64,000 bases of DNA from Phytohabitans suffuscus (GCF_011764565.1 NZ_AP022871.1:8246320-8310319), one strand, 5' to 3'; positions 47,977-56,949 are shown, counted from the stretch's first letter. Notes: a model not told the origin generated them from the sequence alone. A program made the numbers and translations.

Positions 47977-48342
47977 GAGACAGTGGCTCCTGTCGTTCGC
48001 TTCGCACCGTGGTGCGAGCACGTTTGTTTCGGGCATGTTCCGGTATCCGCCAGCGCCTCCGATGCCGGGCTTCCGGGTTGCTCGGAGCTTCTTCCGAGAT
48101 GTTTCCGGAACATCTTTCGGGCGTCTAGCGGTCGAGGTTGCCTTACGGTAACGCTTGCGTCCGCCCAGCGATAGGGCTTGACCGGTAGTTCACGTCGTCG
48201 TAGCGTGCGCCACATCACCTTGAATTATCGGGCCGGCGCCGAAAACTTCCGGGCACCCCAGGCGACGGCTCCGCGACTGGCCTAACGGACCACCACGGCC
48301 GGAGCGAGTCGTTGCGCTCCGGCCCACCCGAAGGGATGGCAC
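47977..48342. promoter_or_regulatory. Divergent GH3/ABC importer promoter region with LacI-type operators
   Basis: GATGTTTCCGGAACATC (48098-48114) is a near-perfect palindrome (7 of 8 paired positions). Related sequences are GCATGTTCCGGTA (about 48033), TTACGGTAA (about 48143) and AAACTTCCGG (about 48243). They resemble the sites upstream of the GH10 and LacI genes. Confidence 0.55.
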
Positions 48343-49641
48343 ATGACGACCCCCACATACTTCAACCGCAGATCGGTGCTGGGCCTCGCCGGCCTGGGCG
48401 CCGGCGCGGTGCTGCTCGGCGGCTGTGGAGACGACGGGTCCGGCGACTCCGGCGGCGGCGGGTCGGCGAGCATCGACTGGTGGCACATCTCGAACGTCGA
48501 CCCGATGCTGACCACCTGGGCCAACCTGGCCAAGGACTTCCAGACCGCCAACCCGGGCGTGGAAGTCAAGATCACCCCGCTGGAGAACGAGGCCTTCAAG
48601 GCGAAGCTGACCACCGTCACCCAGGCGGGCACCCCGCCGGACATCTTCCACTCCTGGGGCGGCGGCGTGCTCAAGCAGCAGGTGGAGGCCGGCCTGGTCA
48701 AGGAGCTCGACCTCGGCGACGCGGCGGCCAGCATCAACAAGAACGGCCTGGACATCTACAAGGTGGACGGCAAGCAGTACGGCGTACCGTTCGACCTCGG
48801 CATGGTCGGCTTCTGGTACAACAAGGAGCTGTTCGAGAAGGCCAAGATCACCGCCCCGCCGGCGACCTGGGGCGAGTTCCTCGACGCGGTGGGCAAGCTG
48901 AAGGCCGCCGGTATCACGCCGATCGCGCTCGCCGGCTCGGAGAGCTGGACCGCGCACTTCTACTGGGCGTACCTGGCGATCCGCATCGCCGGCGTCGACG
49001 GGCTCGCCGCGGCGGCCGCGGACGGCTCGTTCGACCAGCCCGACTTCGTGGCCGCGGGCGCCCGGTTCAAGGAGCTCATCGACCTCGACCCGTTCCAGAA
49101 GGGCTTCCTCGGCGCGAAGTACTCGGCGACCGACGGCCAGTCCGCGATCATGGGTAACGGCCAGGCGGCGATCGAGCTGATGGGGCAGTGGGCGCCGACC
49201 ACCGAGGCGGCCTACTCCACGACGAAGAAGGGCATCGGCGACAAGCTGAGCTTCTTCGCGTTCCCGGCGGTCGACGGCGGCAAGGGCTCGGTCGAGGACG
49301 CCTTCGGCGGCGGCAACGGCTTCGCGCTCGGCAAGGACGCGCCGCCGCAGGCGACCGAGTTCATCAAGTTCCTGCTCAGCGCCGACAGCCAGCGCAAGGG
49401 CGCGTCCAGCGACTCGATCCTCCCGGTCACCGCCGGCGCCGAGGACGCGCTCAAGGACGCCAACCTCAAGTCGGTGCACGCGGCCATCGCCAAGGCGCCG
49501 AAGTTCCAGCTGTACCTCGACCAGGCGTACCCGCCCGCGGTCGGCACGCAGGTCAACGACAGTGTCGCCGAGCTGGTCGCCAAGAAGGCCACGCCGGAGA
49601 AGGTCGCCCAGGACATCGCCAAGGTCGCGAAGAACCAGTAG
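48343..49641 (+). CDS. Sugar ABC transporter substrate-binding lipoprotein (xylobiose type, BxlE-like)
   Basis: A 432-residue protein. The N-terminus combines a Tat-like RRSVLGLAGLGAGAVLL with a lipobox LGGCGD (Cys at about residue 27), so it is exported folded or unfolded and lipid-anchored. The mature part is a family-1 extracellular solute-binding fold (IDWWHISNVDPMLTTW, FHSWGGGVLKQQVEAGLV, PFDLGMVGFWYNKELFEKA). The neighbouring xylan enzymes suggest xylobiose or longer xylo-oligosaccharides as ligand. AAGGGA precedes the ATG. Confidence 0.92.
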   Translation: MTTPTYFNRRSVLGLAGLGAGAVLLGGCGDDGSGDSGGGGSASIDWWHISNVDPMLTTWANLAKDFQTANPGVEVKITPLENEAFKAKLTTVTQAGTPPDIFHSWGGGVLKQQVEAGLVKELDLGDAAASINKNGLDIYKVDGKQYGVPFDLGMVGFWYNKELFEKAKITAPPATWGEFLDAVGKLKAAGITPIALAGSESWTAHFYWAYLAIRIAGVDGLAAAAADGSFDQPDFVAAGARFKELIDLDPFQKGFLGAKYSATDGQSAIMGNGQAAIELMGQWAPTTEAAYSTTKKGIGDKLSFFAFPAVDGGKGSVEDAFGGGNGFALGKDAPPQATEFIKFLLSADSQRKGASSDSILPVTAGAEDALKDANLKSVHAAIAKAPKFQLYLDQAYPPAVGTQVNDSVAELVAKKATPEKVAQDIAKVAKNQ

Positions 49642-49646
49642 CCGCG

Positions 49647-50684
49647 TTGAAGACGACGACGCAGGGGCCGGAAGGAGTTCCGGCCCCGCCATCCCGCCGG
49701 ACCGGCACCCGCGAGGGCGGGGCCCGCCCGGGGTTCGCCCCGGACGGGCCCGGTCCGCGGGTGGACGGTTCGCTGCGCCGGCGCCGCCGCCTGGACAAGC
49801 TGACCGTGGCGCTGTTCCTCGCCCCGGCGCTGGCGCTGTTCGTCGTGCTGGTCGTCGGGCCGATCGTGCTGGCGATGTACACGAGCCTGTTCAAGTGGAA
49901 CGGCTTCGGCGGGCTGCCGGAAGACTTCGTCGGCCTGGACAACTTCCGCCGCCTGCTGGAGGACGAGGTCTTCATCGGCGACCTCCGGCGCGGCCTGATC
50001 CTGGTGGTGCTGTCGGTCGTCGTGCAGCTGCCGATCGCCCTCGGCCTCGCCCTGCTGCTCAACCAGCCGCTGCGCGGGCGGGCCTTCTACCGCCTGGTGT
50101 TCTTCGCGCCGTACGTGCTCTCCGAGGTCATCACCGCCGTCCTGTTCACCATGGTCTTCTCGCCCAGCCAGGGCCTGGTCAACCAGGTGATGTCGGTGTT
50201 CGGCATGGAGGGCCAGGAGTGGCTGGCCAACCCCTCGACCGTGCTGTACGCGCTGTTCTTCGTGATCAGCTGGAAGTACTTCGGCCTGCACATGATCCTG
50301 TACCTGGCCGGGCGGCAGAGCATCCCGAAGGAGCTGACCGAGGCGGCGCTGACCGACGGCGCCGGCGCCTGGCAGGTGTTCCGCCACGTCACGCTGCCGC
50401 TGCTCGGCCCCACGATCCGGATCAGCATCTTCCTGTCGATCATCGGCGCCATCCAGCTCTTCGACATGGTGTGGGTGCTGACCGGCGGCGGCCCGATCCA
50501 CGCCTCGGAGACCATGGCGGTCACCATGTTCCAGTACGGCTTCCGCCGTTCCGAGGTCGGCTACGCCAGCGCGATCAGCGTCGCCATGTTCCTGATCAGC
50601 CTCGTGTTCGCCCTGCTCTACCAGCGGTTCGTCATGCGCCGGGACATCGAAGGCGCCATCACCACGATGAGGGACAAGCGATGA
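49647..50684 (+). CDS. Sugar ABC transporter permease (MalF-like)
   Basis: About 345 residues from TTG 49647; GTG 49761 would give about 307. A long Pro/Gly/Arg-rich cytosolic N-terminus precedes six hydrophobic segments, with the EAA loop ELTEAALTDGAGAWQVFRHVTLPLLGPT. FKWNGFGGLPEDFVGLDNF is typical of the first outside loop. It forms the import channel with the next permease; the ATPase is not encoded here, so a shared MsiK-type ATPase elsewhere is likely. ATGA overlap with the next gene. Confidence 0.9.
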   Translation: MKTTTQGPEGVPAPPSRRTGTREGGARPGFAPDGPGPRVDGSLRRRRRLDKLTVALFLAPALALFVVLVVGPIVLAMYTSLFKWNGFGGLPEDFVGLDNFRRLLEDEVFIGDLRRGLILVVLSVVVQLPIALGLALLLNQPLRGRAFYRLVFFAPYVLSEVITAVLFTMVFSPSQGLVNQVMSVFGMEGQEWLANPSTVLYALFFVISWKYFGLHMILYLAGRQSIPKELTEAALTDGAGAWQVFRHVTLPLLGPTIRISIFLSIIGAIQLFDMVWVLTGGGPIHASETMAVTMFQYGFRRSEVGYASAISVAMFLISLVFALLYQRFVMRRDIEGAITTMRDKR

Positions 50685-51499
50685 GGGTCAAGCACCTCTG
50701 GCTGCACCTGGTCGCGATCGTCGTCGGCGCGGTGATCATCGTGCCGGTCGCGTTCGGCGTGCTCGGCGGCTTCAAGGACAACGGGCAGCTCTCCACCGAC
50801 CCGTTCGGGCTGCCCGACCCGTGGGTCCCGGAGAACTACACGAGCATCCTCGGCTCGTCCGCCTTCTGGCGCCCGATGTTCAACAGCGCGCTCATCGCGG
50901 CCGCCACGGTGGTGCTGCTGGTGCTCGTGGCGTCGATGGCCGCGTACATCTTCGCCCGCTTCAACTTCCGCGGCCGCGAGCTGCTCTACACGCTCTTCGC
51001 GGCCGGCCTGATGTTTCCGTTCGCGGTGGCGATCCTGCCGCTGTTCGTGCTGCTGCGCGAGCTGAGCCTGCTCAACAGCCCGCTCGGCGTGATCCTGCCG
51101 CAGGTGGCCTTCGGCCTGCCGATGACCATCATCATCCTGCGCGCGTTCTTCCGCACGATCCCCGGCGAGGTCGAGGAGGCGGCCATCCTGGACGGCTGCA
51201 CCCCGTTCGGCTTCTACTGGCGGATCCTGCTGCCGATGGCCCGCCCCGCGCTCGCCACCGTCTCGGTGCTGGCGATCGTGACGAGCTGGAACAACTTCAT
51301 GCTCCCGCTGGTCGTCTTCACCGACCCCAGCTGGTGGACGCTCCCGGTGGGCGTGCAGCAGTTCCAGGGGCAGTACGCGAGCGACACCGCCCGCATCCTG
51401 GCGTACGTGGTCCTGGCCATGCTCCCGGCGCTCGCCTTCTACTCCGTGGCCGAGCGCCAGCTGGTGGGCGGCCTCGCCTCCGGCGCCACCAAGGGCTGA
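50681..51499 (+). CDS. Sugar ABC transporter permease (MalG-like)
   Basis: A 272-residue permease with six hydrophobic segments and the coupling loop EVEEAAILDGCTPFGFYWRILLPMARPAL. PWVPENYTSIL in the first outside loop is typical of the MalG side of carbohydrate importers. Coupled to the MalF-like gene by ATGA. The transcript probably ends in the next gap, which holds copy C of the dispersed palindrome. Confidence 0.92.
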   Translation: MRVKHLWLHLVAIVVGAVIIVPVAFGVLGGFKDNGQLSTDPFGLPDPWVPENYTSILGSSAFWRPMFNSALIAAATVVLLVLVASMAAYIFARFNFRGRELLYTLFAAGLMFPFAVAILPLFVLLRELSLLNSPLGVILPQVAFGLPMTIIILRAFFRTIPGEVEEAAILDGCTPFGFYWRILLPMARPALATVSVLAIVTSWNNFMLPLVVFTDPSWWTLPVGVQQFQGQYASDTARILAYVVLAMLPALAFYSVAERQLVGGLASGATKG

Positions 51500-51536
51500 G
51501 CCCCGCTTCCCACCCGCCCGGGGGTCGGTTTCGGTG

Positions 51537-51584
51537 GATCGTGGTATGGATCCGCCCCTCTGGGGGCGGATCCATACCACGATC
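51537..51584. repeat. Dispersed palindromic element, copy C (perfect 22-bp arms)
   Basis: The arms run GATCGTGGTAT...CCGCCCC and GGGGCGG...ATACCACGATC, perfectly paired over 22 bp around a TCTG loop. It is the best-preserved copy of the family. Confidence 0.95.
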
Positions 51585-51860
51585 TGTTGCCGGGAGCCGC
51601 GCGTGCGAGGGCGGCGGCGAATTCGCCTGGTTGGTTCTCCTCGTCTGGGTGATCGTGGGTCTCGGCTATCCGGTGAGGACGAGCCGGAGGCCGCCCGGTC
51701 GCTCCCGAGCTGGCGCCGACCGCTTTCTGCCCAACCGTCGTCCATGGTCAGCTGGCCAACGAAGACAAACCCAGGCGATTTTCGGCGGCGACACCTCGCA
51801 CGCGCGATCCCGGCCGACACGCCCGCCAAGTCCCTGACCAACGCCCCCGGGTGTGTGAGG

Positions 51861-51917
51861 CGGAGGGTGAGGCCGCGGGAGCAGCGGTCCGGACCACTGC
51901 GGACGTCGCGGTAGCTC
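51861..51917 (-). repeat. 57-bp dispersed repeat box, copy 2 (inverted)
   Basis: The reverse complement begins GAGCTACCGCGACGTCCGC and ends CCTCACCCTCCG. About six mismatches to 39966-40022. Confidence 0.85.
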
Positions 51918-51966
51918 AACGTTCTTTGGTGGCCACCGACCACGACGATCCCTTGACATAGATCGT

Positions 51967-53441
51967 CTAGAGGCCGGTGTCGTCGTTCGGCTCGTAGGCG
52001 AGCCAGTCGAAGTGGACGGTGCCGGAGACCGCGTACATGCCGATGACCCGGCCGGTGAAGCCGCCGGCGACCTGGGTGGACAGGTAGCGGCCGTCGAGCT
52101 CGTCGAGCACGACGAAGCGGCCGGTCGGTGTCTCGTAGCCGAGGCGTACCACGTCCGGCTCCTGCCTCGGGTGGTCGGGGCTGGGGCCGGACGGCTGCGT
52201 CTCCACGCGCAGCACGACCGGGCCGTCGGGGACCGGGCGGGACGAGCGCCAGTGCTCGAACGCGCCGACCCGGGCCCGTACGCCGATCTCGCCGCCGCCC
52301 GCCTCGACCTCGTAGTGGTGCTGCTCGTCCAGGCGTACCGCGAGGCCGCCGTGCCCCCGCCCGGCGTCGACCAGCGCGCGGACCCGGCAGGCGTGGTGCT
52401 GCTGGCGGCGGCCGACGAAGGTCACCGACGGGTCGTCGAGCGAGCCGTCCTGGGCGTGCAGGGTGAGCCAGCCGGGGCGGTCCTTGAGCGACCAGGCGTG
52501 CGCCGGCCGGGACCGGACGGAGATCCAGCACGGGCGCAGGTCGGCGCCGTCGAAGTCGTCGCGGGCCGGCGGCACCGGCACCGGCTGGGGCGGCGGGGCG
52601 CCGGCCATCGTGGTGCGCACCTCGCCGACGACCGGCCAGCCGTCGACCCAGGCGACCGGCGCGAGGAACGTCTCGCGGCCCAGCACGTGCCAGCCGGGCG
52701 TGCCGCCGCGCGGGCGGGTGCCGAGGAAGACCAGCCACCACGAGCCGTCGGCGGCCTGGACCAGGTCGCCGTGTCCGGTGTTCTGGATCGGGCTGTCGGT
52801 GCTTCGGTGGCTGAGGATCGGGTTGCGCGGGCAGGGCTCGAACGGGCCGTCCGGCGCCGGGCCGCGGGCCACCGAGATGCCGTGGCCGGCGTCGGTGCCG
52901 CCCTCGGCGATGAGCAGGTACCAGGTGCCGCCGACCTCGTACAGGTGCGGCGCCTCGGGCCACTGCGCGCCCGGTGTGCCGGACCAGGTGCGGCGGGGCC
53001 TGCCCAGCGCGGCGCCGGTCGCCAGGTCGACCGGGACCTGCCGGATGCCCGCGTACGTGCACCAGGCGGTGCCGGCGGAGTCCCAGGCCAGGTCGGGGTC
53101 GATCCCCACGTCCGGCAGCCAGACCGGGTCGGACCACGGACCGGCCGGGTCGGTGCTGGTCACGACCATCGTGCCGGCGTGCGGCACGACCGAGGTGATC
53201 AGGTGGAACCGGCCGTCGTGGTAGCGCAGCGTGGGCGCGTACACGCCGCCGGAGGACGGTGTGCTGGGCGGCAGGTCGAGCTGGGTGGTGCGGTCGAGCG
53301 CGTTGCCGATCTGCTCCCAGTGGACGAGGTCCTGGCTGCGGAAGACCGGCACGCCGGGGAAGTACTCGAAGCTGGAGCAGGCGAGGTAGTAATGCCCCCG
53401 ACCCGGCAGATGCTCGGGTCGGGGTGCATACCGGGGATCAC
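51967..53441 (-). CDS. GH43 beta-xylosidase/arabinofuranosidase, one missing base near the N-terminus
   Basis: About 491 residues after correction. MIPGMHPDPSICRVG then HYYLACSSFEYFPGVPVFRSQDLVHW is the GH43 opening, with the base Asp in HPDPS. FLGTRPRGG and GRETFLAPVAWVDGWPVVG sit in the propeller, and a beta-sandwich domain ends the protein. The frame breaks at about 53396 (minus-strand GGGGGC_ATTAC); one restored C rejoins it. GTG 53441 is the only start I can see in the corrected frame. It probably trims side chains or ends of xylo-oligosaccharides in the cytoplasm. Confidence 0.87.
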
Positions 53442-53536
53442 GGGGTTGGCGAAGGTGCCGATCGGATCCTCCCGTCCGGTGCGTCACACGGCACCCCGTG
53501 GGTGGGTGCCTCTTCGCTAGTCTGGCCTCCCGGTTG

Positions 53537-54670
53537 TCAGCCGGCCAGGGCCAGGGTCTGGCTTACCGCCTGGTAGGCCGGCTTCTGGCCGAAGTTCTCG
53601 TCCAGCAGGTTGGCCGCGCCCTGGCCCTCGAAGAAGCCGGGCACCCAGGAGTACTTGTCGGTGAACCCCCACACGGTGAAGGACGTGCACCTCTTGGCCA
53701 GCAGGCAGGCGCGCAGCAGGATGCCGTAGCCGTTGGCCTGGGCGTGCAGCTTGGGGTTGTCGGCCGGCATGAGCATCCGGACGTCGACCTCGGTGAACGA
53801 GGTCTCCAGGCCGAGCGCCTCGAAGCGCTGCACGTTCGCCAGGGCACGGCCGTCGAAGCCGAACTGCACGCCCAGGTGGCCCTGCATGCCGAAGCCGTGG
53901 ATCGGCACCCGGTCCGCCTTCAGCTGCCTGACCAGCGCGTAGTACGCGTCGGCCTTCGCGTTGAGACCCTCCACGTTGTAGTCGTTGATGTACAGCTTGG
54001 CCTTCGGGTCGGCCTGGTGCGCCCAGCGGAAGACGTCGGCGATGTAGCCGGGGCCGAGCTTCTGCAGCCAGATCGTGTCGCGTAGCTGGCCGTTGTCGTC
54101 GATCACCTCGTTGGCCACGTCCCACTGGTAGATCTTGCCGCGGAAGTGGCCGGCGACCGTGAAGACGTGCTGCTTGAGCAGCCGCCGCAGCTCGGCCGAG
54201 TCGATGTCGCCGGAGGCGACGCCGTTGGTGAGCCACGCCGGGAGCTGGCTGTGCCACAGCAGCGTGTGGCCGCGCACGCTCTGCCCGTTCGCCTTGGCGA
54301 AGGCGACGAGCCGGTCGGCCGGGCCGAAGTTCAGCTGCCCCCGGGTGGGTTCGAGCTCCGACCACTTCATGACGTTCTCGGCGGTGACGCTGTTGAACTC
54401 CGCGGCCACCCGCTCGGCGTAGGTGGCGTCGTTGGCGAGGGCGTTCATGTCGACCGCCGTGCCGATCCGCATCCCGGTGCGCTTGGCCAGCTCCCGGAGG
54501 GTCTTGCTGTCGGCGGCGCCTTGGGGCGCGGTGAGGGCGGCGGCACCCGGCACGGACGCCGGGACGGCGGCGACCTTGCCGGCGGGCGCGGCCGGCGCGC
54601 CCGTCGCGTTGAGGGAGACGAGGACGGCCGCGGCCACGGCGGCGCCGGCGACCACGCGAGTCACCTTCAT
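53537..54670 (-). CDS. Secreted GH10 endo-1,4-beta-xylanase
   Basis: A 377-residue enzyme with a signal peptide (VVAGAAVAAAVLVSLNATGAPA). The GH10 barrel follows: NSVTAENVMKW, GHTLLWHSQLPAWL, the acid/base Glu in WDVANEVID and the nucleophile in LETSFTEVDVRM. It cuts the xylan backbone outside the cell. No carbohydrate-binding module is attached. AAAGGGAT precedes ATG 54670. Three TTCCG-type repeats at 54691-54725 overlap the promoter, pointing to control by the neighbouring LacI protein. Confidence 0.95.
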   Translation of the reverse strand: MKVTRVVAGAAVAAAVLVSLNATGAPAAPAGKVAAVPASVPGAAALTAPQGAADSKTLRELAKRTGMRIGTAVDMNALANDATYAERVAAEFNSVTAENVMKWSELEPTRGQLNFGPADRLVAFAKANGQSVRGHTLLWHSQLPAWLTNGVASGDIDSAELRRLLKQHVFTVAGHFRGKIYQWDVANEVIDDNGQLRDTIWLQKLGPGYIADVFRWAHQADPKAKLYINDYNVEGLNAKADAYYALVRQLKADRVPIHGFGMQGHLGVQFGFDGRALANVQRFEALGLETSFTEVDVRMLMPADNPKLHAQANGYGILLRACLLAKRCTSFTVWGFTDKYSWVPGFFEGQGAANLLDENFGQKPAYQAVSQTLALAG

Positions 54671-54690
54671 AGATATCCCTTTCGGAGTAA

Positions 54691-54725
54691 GCTTCCGGAA
54701 CACTTCCGTAACTTGTTCGGAACGC
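54691..54725. promoter_or_regulatory. Clustered LacI-type operator sequences upstream of GH10
   Basis: CTTCCGGAAC, CTTCCGTAAC and GTTCGGAACG follow one another in the GH10 promoter. They share the TTCCGGAAC core with 48098-48114. Confidence 0.5.
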
Positions 54726-54807
54726 TATGCGTGTCGATGCAAGGCGTCAAGCCCCGGAAGTGCGGCAAGATAGGCGGCGGAAGCCCGTCGGAGGGGCGAG
54801 TTCGGCT

Positions 54808-54830
54808 CGGAAGTGTTTCGGTCGTACGCT
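54808..54830 (+). promoter_or_regulatory. Promoter and operator of the lacI-type gene
   Basis: CGGAAGTGTTTCGG (54808-54821) lies directly upstream of TACGCT (54825-54830), a -10-like box. This suggests autoregulation. Confidence 0.4.
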
Positions 54831-54857
54831 GGCCTCCTTGAGACGAAGGAGCGAAAC

Positions 54858-55871
54858 GTGACGGTCGACGAGGGGCGCAGGATCACCATCACGGCGATCG
54901 CGCGCGAGGCCGGCGTGTCGGTGCCGACCGTCTCGCGCGTGCTCAACGGGCGCTCGGACGTGGCGCCGCAGACCCGCGAGCGGGTCGAGGAGCTGCTGCG
55001 CCGCCACGGGTACCGGCGCCGCGCGGCCCGCCCCCGGGTCAGCGCGAGCCTCATCGACCTGGTCTTCAACGACCTGGACAGCCCGTGGGCCGTGGAAATC
55101 ATCCGAGGTGTCGAGGACGTGGCGCACGCGGCCGGCGTCGGCACCGTCGTCTCCGCGATCCACCGCCGCACCGCCTCCACCCGGCAGTGGCTGCAGAACC
55201 TGCGCACCCGCGCGACCGACGGCGTGGTGCTGGTCGCCAGCGACCTGGCCCCGCCGGTGCACGCCGAGCTGCGCCGGCTCAACGTGCCGATGGTGCTGGT
55301 CGACCCGGCCGGCGTGCCGACCCTCGACATCCCGACCATCGGCGCCACCAACTGGACCGGCGGGCTGCGCGCCACCGAGCACCTGCTCTCGCTGGGCCAC
55401 GAGCGGATCGGCTTCATCGCCGGCAACCCGCAGATGCTGTGCAGCCGGGCCCGGCTCGACGGCTACCGGGCCGCGCTGGAGGCGGCCGGCCTGCCGATGC
55501 ACGAGGAGCTGATCCAGCCCGGCGACTTCTACCACGAGTCCGGCCTGGAGGGGACCAAGGCGCTGCTCGCGCTCGACAACCCGCCGACCGCGATCTTCGC
55601 CTCCAGCGACCAGATGGCGTTCGGGGCGTACGAGGCGGTGCGCCAGCGCGGCCTGCGGGTCCCCGACGACGTGAGCGTGGTGGGCTTCGACGACCTGCCC
55701 GAGGCGCGCTGGTCCTCGCCGCCGCTGACCACGATCCGCCAGCCCCTCGCCGAGATGGGGCTGCTCGCGGCGCGCACCGTGCTGCGGCTGGCCCAGGGCG
55801 AGGCGGTGGAGACGCCGCGGGTCGAGCTGGCGACCGACCTCGTGGTCCGCGACAGCAGCAAGGCCCGATAG
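54858..55871 (+). CDS. LacI-family regulator of the xylan cluster
   Basis: A 337-residue regulator: ITITAIAREAGVSVPTVSRVLNGRSDV (residues 8-34) is the LacI HTH with its hinge, and the rest is a periplasmic-binding-protein-like effector domain ending VVRDSSKAR. It probably represses the GH3, importer and GH10 promoters until xylo-oligosaccharides or xylose bind. AAGGAG sits six bases before GTG 54858. It diverges from the GH10 gene, and a perfect palindrome after its stop (55880-55905) is the terminator. Confidence 0.93.
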   Translation: MTVDEGRRITITAIAREAGVSVPTVSRVLNGRSDVAPQTRERVEELLRRHGYRRRAARPRVSASLIDLVFNDLDSPWAVEIIRGVEDVAHAAGVGTVVSAIHRRTASTRQWLQNLRTRATDGVVLVASDLAPPVHAELRRLNVPMVLVDPAGVPTLDIPTIGATNWTGGLRATEHLLSLGHERIGFIAGNPQMLCSRARLDGYRAALEAAGLPMHEELIQPGDFYHESGLEGTKALLALDNPPTAIFASSDQMAFGAYEAVRQRGLRVPDDVSVVGFDDLPEARWSSPPLTTIRQPLAEMGLLAARTVLRLAQGEAVETPRVELATDLVVRDSSKAR

Positions 55872-55879
55872 TTCCGACC

Positions 55880-55905
55880 CGGCCGGCGCCCGCGGGCGCC
55901 GGCCG
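55880..55905 (+). terminator. Perfect 26-bp palindrome after the lacI-type gene
   Basis: CGGCCGGCGCCCG followed at once by its reverse complement. It begins nine bases after the stop codon and is a likely factor-independent terminator. Confidence 0.7.
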
Positions 55906-55955
55906 CCGCGTTCCGATACGCTCCGGGCAACTTCCGGGAGATTACCGGTACGTCA

Positions 55956-56001
55956 TTGACGCGCGCTGGCCGGCGATCGATACTTGGGAACGCTTCCATT
56001 G
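55956..56001 (+). promoter_or_regulatory. Consensus promoter with LacI-type operator, no adjacent sugar gene
   Basis: TTGACG (55956-55961), a 17-base spacer and GATACT (55979-55984) form one of the best promoters in the window. GGGAACGCTTCC (55986-55997) sits at the expected transcription start. The next well-supported gene in this direction is the repeat peptide at 56632. Confidence 0.6.
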
Positions 56002-56020
56002 ATACTGGTAAGCGAGGAAG

Positions 56021-56140
56021 ATGACCTGGGTCGCGCGCGCCGGCATCCGCGCGGGCGTCCCCGTGACCGGGCACGGCGCGGCAGACTGCCCAGCTGCCGC
56101 GCCGTGCCCCCTTCTGTCTCTTGACCCAGCTGTCTCTTGA
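56021..56140 (+). other. Possible 39-codon small ORF behind the 55956 promoter
   Basis: ATG 56021 follows GAGGAAG directly and encodes MTWVARAGIRAGVPVTG and then a Cys/Pro/Ala-rich end. It ends inside a direct repeat, CTGTCTCTTGACCCAGC (56114 and 56130). Nothing else supports it as a gene. Confidence 0.2.
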
Positions 56141-56254
56141 CCCAGCCCGGCCGATCCGCCGCGCATATCGGGTTTGTCATGCCTTGGATGGGCGAAAGCC
56201 CATACGTTAGAAGCGCGGGCGACCGGGTACTTCGGGGGCCCGGCTACTTCGTGG

Positions 56255-56596
56255 CTGGCCTTGCTGTGGGGCCTTGGTTGCTGCGGGGCTGGCCTTGCTG
56301 TGGGGGCTTGGCTTGCTGTGGGGCTTGGCATGCTCCGTGGCTGGCCTTGCTGCGGGGCTTGGCTTGCCGCGGGGCTTGGCTTGCTATGGGGCTTGCCTTG
56401 CTGCGGGCCTGGCTACATCGGGCTTGGTTACGTCGTGGCTTGGCTACGTGAGGGGCTTTGCTACGTCGCGGCCTGGCCACGTGAGGGCTTGCCGCTTGGG
56501 GCTTGGCTCCGTCGTGGCTTGGCTCCGTCGTGGCCTGGCTACGTGGGGGCTCGGCTACGTGGGGGCTGGCCACTTGGGGGCCTGGTTACTTCGTTG
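56255..56596. repeat. G/T-rich 16-17 bp tandem repeat array (about 20 units)
   Basis: Units such as CTTGGCTCCGTCGTGG, CTTGGCTTGCTGTGGGG and CCTGGCTACGTGGGGG run head to tail. The plus strand is strongly G/T-biased. Several frames are open through it; a Gly/Leu/Trp-rich one ends in ATGA at 56614-56617, but I see no independent coding signal. It fills most of the 55872-56631 gap. Confidence 0.85.
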
Positions 56597-56631
56597 ACCG
56601 GCACGAGGGTGACATGACAGAGGGGGCATCG

Positions 56632-56949
56632 ATGCGACTCGACGACGACGACATCACCGGCACCGGCGGCAGGGGCGAGGGCCCGGCGGACGGTGGCGCG
56701 AACCCGATGGGCCGCGACGGCGGCGCGGACGGCACCGCCGGTGGCGAAGGCCCCGCGGACGGCGGCGCGAACCCGACGGGGCGCGACGGCGGCGCCGACG
56801 GCGGCGCAGGTGAGGGCCCGGCCGACGGCGGGGCCAACCCGATGGGCCGTGACGGCGGCGCGGACGGCGGCGCCGGTGAAGGCCCGGCCGATGGCGGCGC
56901 GAACCCGATGGGCCGCGACGGCGGCGCCGACGGCGGCGCGAAACGGTGA
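56632..56949 (+). CDS. Repeat peptide, putative modified-peptide precursor coupled to a JmjC oxygenase
   Basis: A 105-residue acidic peptide. [15 protein letters not shown] may be a leader (1-15). Four near-identical units then follow: residues 16-38, 39-60, 61-82 and 83-105, each built on [17 protein letters not shown] (the second unit has Thr for Met). It has no Cys, no Ser and no aromatic residue, and ends KR. AGAGGGGG lies five bases before ATG 56632; ATG 56614, also with a ribosome binding site, would add MTEGAS. The stop overlaps the oxygenase GTG as GTGA, so the two are made together. Function is not known; a substrate of the oxygenase is my inference. Confidence 0.75.
   Translation: MRLDDDDITGTGGRGEGPADGGANPMGRDGGADGTAGGEGPADGGANPTGRDGGADGGAGEGPADGGANPMGRDGGADGGAGEGPADGGANPMGRDGGADGGAKR

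Larger units (their letters stand above)
51500..51966. other. Intergenic region between convergent permease and GH43 genes
   Basis: No gene is supported. It holds copy C of the palindrome (51537-51584), the inverted 57-bp box (51861-51917), and a CAGGCGATTT segment that resembles one beside copy A near 8725. Confidence 0.6.

Noticed and set aside
56174-56617. Gly/Leu/Trp-rich ORF through the G/T repeat array, ending ATGA at the repeat-peptide start
   Set aside because: The repeat leaves several frames open on both strands, no ribosome binding site or codon signature supports this one, and the overlap can be chance.
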